From Gorillibacterium massiliense (GTDB lineage Bacteria > Bacillota > Bacilli > Paenibacillales > NBRC-103111): DNA of 46,673 nucleotides. The stretch is taken from positions 1-46,673 of the forward strand of contig NZ_CBQR020000083.1 in NCBI RefSeq assembly GCF_000455485.1, read 5' to 3'. This document shows positions 41,501-46,673 of this stretch, in pieces; within the stretch, counting starts at the first letter, position 1, and each line of letters starts with the position of its first letter. The translations under genes were made by a program, and so were the position numbers. The notes below the pieces were generated by a model that searched no databases, was not told the origin of the DNA, and worked only from the letters and a program-made list of their open reading frames with translations.

Positions 41501-42360
41501 TATCGATACTTATCCTCATAACTTTCCGCGAAGATCGCTTCTGCGCTTTCGCCTTGTTTGATCAGACTTATAACGACTTTTGGATCTTTGCCGACCTTGT
41601 CGGCGAGCACGAACGCATCCGTAATTTGCTCTTCGGACAAACCGGTCGACTCCTGGAATGATTTCAGCTGCTCGGTTTTAATTTGCACCCGGGGTAAAGT
41701 ATCGGCTCCGTACAAAATGCCCAAGTTAGCCGCCACAACGTTCCAGTGGAGGCTGTTTTGTTTTTGCTCGATCAACTCATCAAAGGATTTCCCGGAGACG
41801 ACGGATAAATGGTCGGCGATCATAACATCGTCAGCCGTCACGCTCGCCGTGCTCATCAGCTTCTCCAAATAATCGGAGTCGAAGGAACGCGGCTGAAATT
41901 CCTTATGACTGCGGTCATACTCTGTGAAAATCTCCTTCCAAGACGTTCCCTTTGCTTGCTGATCGACAAAAGACTTCAGATCAGAAACGGTCCCGAAGCT
42001 ATGGTATAAAAACGTATACCCGATCATGATTTCCGAGAGAGGATGCCCCTCCTGGACAAGCTTCTCGATCTCGGCTTTCATTAATGGATGAACTTGTAGC
42101 GAGACAAGTAAGGATTTATAGGCGGAGATGACACGGTCATCGCCAGAAGGCTGATTGTCCTTGATTTGATTTATTACCTGCGTATCGATCTTGACGTCGT
42201 CTTCCGACTGGTAGGCGGCATTGTCCTTCGTTTCTTGCGAAGCCGGAGCCGCCTTCTGAAGAGAAGGGACGTCGGAAACCGCAGCGAAAACGGCATAACC
42301 CGCTTGAAGAACCAAAATACATATGACGGCAACGACAATGATTTTTCTATGTTTTCTCAT
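41500..42360 (-). CDS. RHS-operon membrane-anchored or secreted accessory protein 2
   Basis: 286 aa from the ATG at 42360, which has AGGAG 9 nt upstream; the frame is open to 42393 without a ribosome binding site. N-terminal signal or anchor (IIVVAVICILVLQAGYAVFA), the rest helical and charged. Motifs GTSWKEIFTEYD and GLSEEQITDAFVLADKVGKD recur in similar form in the 319-aa protein just upstream, suggesting a shared helical module. It overlaps the RHS start (TAATG) and follows its partner by 13 bp. No known family recognised; a role in export, folding or anchoring of the RHS protein is inferred from coupling only. Confidence 0.75.
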   Translation of the reverse strand: MRKHRKIIVVAVICILVLQAGYAVFAAVSDVPSLQKAAPASQETKDNAAYQSEDDVKIDTQVINQIKDNQPSGDDRVISAYKSLLVSLQVHPLMKAEIEKLVQEGHPLSEIMIGYTFLYHSFGTVSDLKSFVDQQAKGTSWKEIFTEYDRSHKEFQPRSFDSDYLEKLMSTASVTADDVMIADHLSVVSGKSFDELIEQKQNSLHWNVVAANLGILYGADTLPRVQIKTEQLKSFQESTGLSEEQITDAFVLADKVGKDPKVVISLIKQGESAEAIFAESYEDKYR

Positions 42361-42373
42361 AACAAGAGACTCC

Positions 42374-43333
42374 TCATTTTGGGATGGAGACATTGGGATT
42401 CAGCTTTTGCATTTCCGCTTCAACGGCTTTGGCAGGGTTGACGGGCTTCACGTCCTCCGGAGTTGCCGATGGCGGTTCGGGAAGTGGATTGACCGCCGGA
42501 GCCGAAGAGTCTGGACGGGCGGGATCAACAGTTTTGCTGCCCGCTGCACCCTGCTCTTTCTTATTTTCACTTTGGATTTGCTCCAGCAAGCGCTTTTCGA
42601 TTTCCGCCATGGAAATCACCGTGGCGTCAGGGTGCTCCGTTTTTTTGTTTTCTTTGTCCTGGATGTATTGATCTTTATCTTTGGAGTACTGCCCTAAATC
42701 TAGATCGAACTGGAGGGCATACAAATATTCGTCCAACACCGCTTCCATACTCCCAAAGGCGATCTTCAATTCAAGCATGAAGCGGACTGCTGTCTCCAAA
42801 TCGAATTTTCCGGCAACGCCGGTAAGCTCTGTCCGGAACTTCTCGCGATCCGACGTTCCCTGGTTATCCGGACTTGCACTGGGCAAATCCACAGCAGGCA
42901 GGCCGCCGGTGTCCGTTAACTCCCGGATCTGCATGGTGACCCGTTCCGCCAGCATTTTTGCATTTTGAATGTCCTGCTTGGTGTACCCTGCCGAGACGAG
43001 ACGCTGCACCGCATCCTCTCCGAGCCCTTCTTCCAGCAGACTCTGGCTCCTATCACTTTTGGAAGTTTTCGAAGTGTCTGCAGCTTTCAAATCTTCAAGA
43101 ATCTCATTCCATGACTTTCCTGCAGACCGCATCTGTAAGATTCGTTCCGTGCTGACTCCTGTCATATTGGAAATATCGGAGGCCGTACTCAAGTCGCCAT
43201 CGCTTGCCGCCGTTCCGGAAGCGACGCCCGGGTGTGACCCGGCGGACGAAAAGAGAAACAGCCCGCCGGGTACAGCTAGAGTAAGGGCGATAAATGCGGA
43301 CAGCAAGATCAACGGTTTGGATAGCTTTTTCAT
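42374..43333 (-). CDS. RHS-operon membrane-anchored or secreted accessory protein 1
   Basis: A 319-aa protein. N-terminal signal/anchor LILLSAFIALTLAVPGGLFLF; helical body with MTGVSTERILQMRSAGKSWN followed by EILEDL, and GYTKQDIQNAKMLAERV; a charged segment (YSKDKDQYIQDKENKK); and a Pro-rich tail (PLPEPPSATPEDVKPVNP) that could span the wall. AGGGGAAG precedes the ATG; the gene lies 17 bp after the VWA/FN3 gene. Shares the SWxEI and helical motifs with accessory protein 2. Function unknown. Confidence 0.75.
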   Translation of the reverse strand: MKKLSKPLILLSAFIALTLAVPGGLFLFSSAGSHPGVASGTAASDGDLSTASDISNMTGVSTERILQMRSAGKSWNEILEDLKAADTSKTSKSDRSQSLLEEGLGEDAVQRLVSAGYTKQDIQNAKMLAERVTMQIRELTDTGGLPAVDLPSASPDNQGTSDREKFRTELTGVAGKFDLETAVRFMLELKIAFGSMEAVLDEYLYALQFDLDLGQYSKDKDQYIQDKENKKTEHPDATVISMAEIEKRLLEQIQSENKKEQGAAGSKTVDPARPDSSAPAVNPLPEPPSATPEDVKPVNPAKAVEAEMQKLNPNVSIPK

Positions 43334-43350
43334 GGTTCTTCCCCTACTCC

Positions 43351-46300
43351 CTACTCAACAGTGACTTTTATAGAGGTTTGTCCTGCCTTTACCGCTTTGA
43401 ATGCGATCGTCGCAATCTCACCGGACCACGAAGTCCCAGGAACGACATTGCGGTTGACCTGAAACTCGATGCGGCCGGAGGTTACCCGATAGGTTAGCGG
43501 CAGTCCTTGAGTCACCGTTCCCGAACCGCTCGTCTCCAACTCTGGCGTAGCTTCAATCAAATCGGCGATCGCAAGCGCATCGGGATCGAACGTGACGACA
43601 AAGGTCTTTTCGCCAAAATCCTGAACATTATAGGCAAACAAAGTCAGATCGAACGCCATGTCCTTCGTCGCGTCAATGACATAGTTGGGATTGGTCGTGC
43701 TTTGCACAAGGGCTTGACTCCAAGCCGTAACACCGGTCATATTGTTCGCTCTTACCCGGTAAGTGTGCGACGTGCCGGGTTCCAAATTCTCATCGACATA
43801 GGTGGAATCCGCGCCGATACTGACGGTTTTGCCGTCGATTTCGATATCGTATCCGGTAGCCCCCTCCACCTTTTTCCAATGCAATTCAATGGAATGGTTC
43901 GTTGATGTCCCACTGATTTCAACCGGGGCATCCGGCGGATCAGGCAGCGTGGACAGAGTAAGCACCGCGACCCAGCGTCCGGCGGAATCCCCGTTCTTGA
44001 AGCGGACTTTGTAGGTGTGGAATTCATTCGCCTTCAATCCCGTATGATGGAAAACCGTATCCTTTCCGATGCTCTGAATGGTTCCGTCCACTTCCATGTC
44101 GTATTCGGCATCGGGAGCAACGGTTTCCCAGGAAATCGCGATATCATGATTGGTTACAATTGCTGCAACATTCGTCAGCGAATAAGTCTCATTGCCACCT
44201 TCCGCCTTCGGCAGCGTAACTGCCGTGACCGGCATGCTCCATTCGCTATAACCGCTGATGTTTTTCGCTCTTATGCGGAATGAATGGCGGCTGTCCGGTG
44301 TAAGGTCGGCCACTTCAATTTGCGTGGTACCGGCGGAATAGACTCTACCCCCGTCCACCTCGATTTCATAAACATCCGTGTTCGCGACTTTGTACCAGGT
44401 GAGCGATATCGACGTTTCGTCCGAGGTTGCGATCACATTGGAAGGCATGTCCGGCTTCTCGGGATGGGTGGTGATGCTAACCGGCACGCTCCAGGGACTC
44501 TTTCCGCCCGCATTTACCGCTCTAACTCGGTAGGTATGCCCGGAAAGGGCATCGAGATCACGGTCAACATAGGAGGTTTCTTTTCCGTTGTCCAAAATAA
44601 TACCGTCCGCTTCGACCTCATACCCGGTAGCCCGCTCCTTCTTTTCCCAAGTAAGCGTCACTTCATGGATGGACGGCTCGGCCAAAAGTTTAACCGGGGC
44701 CTCCGGGGGATTAGGCAAGGTCGACAAGGTTACGACAGAGCTCCAGCTACTAACGCCGCCGGTGTTTCTGGCTCTGACCCGATAGGTATGCGCCGTATCC
44801 GGATCAAGCCCGGTATGCGAATAAGCGGTCTCCGCTCCAAGCTGGAGGACCTTTCCATCCAGTTCGATGTCATAGCTGTCCGCTTTGGCCACTCCATCCC
44901 AGTCGAGCAAAATTTCCTTGAGATGAGGGACTGCGCTTAGATTGAGCGGGATTCCCGGGGGATTCGGTAATGTATTGACGACCGACACTTGGCTCCAATT
45001 GCCGGTGCCGCCGGCGTTGGTTACTCGTACCCTATACGTGTGGCGGGTTTCCGGAGACAACCCGGAATGGGTGTAACTGGTTGCCGTTCCGTTAGAGATC
45101 ACGGCGCCGTCTGCTTCAACATCGTAGCCGGTGGCTCGCGCAACGGCGTCCCATTTCAAAGTAACGGAGGTTTGCGTTTGCGAAACTTGAAGGTTTGCAG
45201 GCGGCATAGCTGCCGTCGTGCCCTTCACAGCGGAACTCCAGGCTGATGCCACACCCTCGCCATTGATCGCAGTGGCCGTGACGCTGATCTCCGTATTGGA
45301 TGCCAGCCCATTGATGGTGAGCTGTCTGCCGGACGGCGTCACGGAAACCGTGCTCGAAGTCAGATTACCGGCAGCATCCACATACATCGATCCAACCTTA
45401 AATTGATAGAGAGTTGTCGAAGGGTTACTATCGGCGAGATTGATCCGCAGGCTCGTTTCCGTCGCATTGGACAACGTGAATGCGGGAGTCTGCGCTTTTG
45501 TGTAGACATTTTGCTGCTTGCCGCCGATATGATCCAGATTGTCCTTCGCTTCGGCCTTGACCGTGTAAAGCGTGTTCGGCGACAAACCGGTGAACGTATA
45601 GCTGCTTGCCGTCCATGGGCTGAGCGTACTATTCAATGTATAGCGGTAAGGAAGAGCTGCCATTCCCGAACCGGAATCGGTTGCGGACGCCTGCGCAACA
45701 ATTGAGTTTTCCGTTGAAGAGGCGGAGATGGTGCCCACTGTCGGCGCAGTTTGGTCGACTTGGAAAGTGACCGTTTTAACGATAGGCGCCGCCCATTGGT
45801 CGGTAATTTGAACTTTTAGCGTGTGCACCCCATCCGCCAGTCCGGCAAGAGAAAGCGCATTGAAGGTGGCCTCCTGCGCTGTAGCCGTATTCGTGATCGT
45901 CCGGGTGTCGCGGGGCGCCGTTTCGGAATCCACATAATAGGTACAAATGAGAGCATCACCGTCGGGATCGGATACCGATATTTTCGGCACCAGATCAGAG
46001 ACGGTGCGTCCTGCCCATTGATTGGCCAAAGGGCTCAATACGGTAAGGGAAGGAGCGCTATTCGTGTTGATCATGCTGGCCAAGGCGTTCAAATTTCCTG
46101 AGAACGCATTAGAAATCTCCGAAAAAATTCCACCAGTCGTCGTAAACAGGCTCTGATAGACCGACATATAGCCGGTTGGTGCTACGACTGACGTGACGAT
46201 GTTGTCATTTTTCAATAAGGCAACTTCTTTGCTCATCGTAATTGGATCGCTTGATGTGTCAAAATGAGTGCCTTCTTTGAAATCCGCGTCCGTCACAAGG

Positions 46301-46673
46301 ATAATGAATTTTTGGAAAGGGTGTTGAAGCTCATTCTTCTTGCTTCTTCCAGACCGTCGACGGCCGATTCCGGAGTGTCTCCGCCACCGTCCGCACCAAT
46401 GCCCGCCAATGTATTCTTAAAATCTGTGCTATTCGCATACCAACCGTAGTTGCTCGTGGAATAGTAGCCGTCGGCATAGATATCTTTGAAAGTGACCAGG
46501 CCCAATCTTGCGTTTATGTTGTTGCTGGCTAACAGATCGACAAACTGAGTGACATTGTTCTTGACGTTGCTGATCACCCCGCCCATCGAACCCGTCGTAT
46601 CGATGACAAAAACGATATCGGCTTTTCTTTCGGTCTGGGCGAAAACCGTCCCCAAGCCGGAAGGAAAGGCGAG
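43351..46673 (-). pseudogene. VWA-FN3 surface protein, frameshifted and cut by the window edge
   Basis: One gene in two frames. The upstream frame (46673-46293) has a signal peptide end (GTVFAQ), the VWA MIDAS motif DIVFVIDTTGSMGG and ...SAVDGLEEA. The downstream frame (from about 46340) gives KKNELQHPFQKFIILVTDAD, the next VWA strand, then two Ig-like sandwiches, six clear FN3 domains (TGYDVEADG... HTYRVRAxN... type) and a C-terminal cohesin-like sandwich ending at 43351. A one-base loss (or equivalent) near 46330-46345 breaks it. The start is outside the window. It is the first known gene of the RHS operon; probably an adhesive or wall-associated partner. A sequencing error is possible, in which case it is an intact CDS of about 1100 aa. 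Confidence 0.8.

Noticed and set aside
43351-46673. VWA protein and FN3 protein as two separate genes
   Set aside because: The second frame begins in mid VWA strand (KFIILVTDAD) and has no ribosome binding site; one frameshifted gene explains both.

Overview
The window reads as chromosomal DNA of a Gram-positive, Paenibacillus/Cohnella-like soil Firmicute (inference). The signs are many lipoproteins with Gly/Ala-Cys lipoboxes, strong AGGAGG-type ribosome binding sites, YesM/YesN-type regulation, LplB/YtcP-type sugar permeases with large (about 530 aa) binding lipoproteins and no ATPase nearby, and a dense set of glycoside hydrolases. No tRNA, rRNA or CRISPR array was seen.

Layout. 1-350: start of an iron-siderophore binding lipoprotein (minus strand) behind a near-perfect Fur box. 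536-2996: two secreted lipoproteins. 3079-10865: a minus-strand operon for pectic galactan/arabinogalactan oligosaccharides, in the order permease, permease, binding lipoprotein, GH53 endo-galactanase, GH43 with an F5/8 domain, and a second paralogous binding lipoprotein. The last gene has its own candidate promoter. 11062-14438: the divergent yesN-like regulator and yesM-like kinase genes. 14532-14780: remnant of a third binding protein. 14822-24363: GH43, GH35, GH31 and GH42 enzymes with two AraC regulators; a 98-bp regulatory block is duplicated in front of GH35 and GH42. None of the hydrolases has a visible signal peptide, so the logic appears to be import first and cytoplasmic trimming afterwards. 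24509-27887: three more lipoprotein genes, one without a leader. 28008-28300: an IS66-family remnant.

28359-46673 is the most unusual part: a minus-strand secreted RHS/YD-repeat toxin-like system. A VWA/FN3 surface protein (broken by a frameshift and cut by the window edge), two small secreted or anchored proteins that share motifs with each other, and a 3257-aa Sec-exported RHS protein are packed almost without gaps. A DUF6287-like lipoprotein follows. The RHS tip carries two wall-binding-like repeats separated by a Ser/Thr minisatellite, then a roughly 198-aa terminal domain with a conserved NEG...GGFINH motif. About 2 kb downstream, a degraded orphan copy of that terminal domain is again followed by a paralogous DUF6287-like lipoprotein. 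This repeated tip-plus-lipoprotein pairing suggests an undescribed effector/immunity pair acting outside the membrane, perhaps on the cell wall. The DNA between the two cassettes (about 29.7-30.96 kb) is a graveyard of broken reading frames and terminators.
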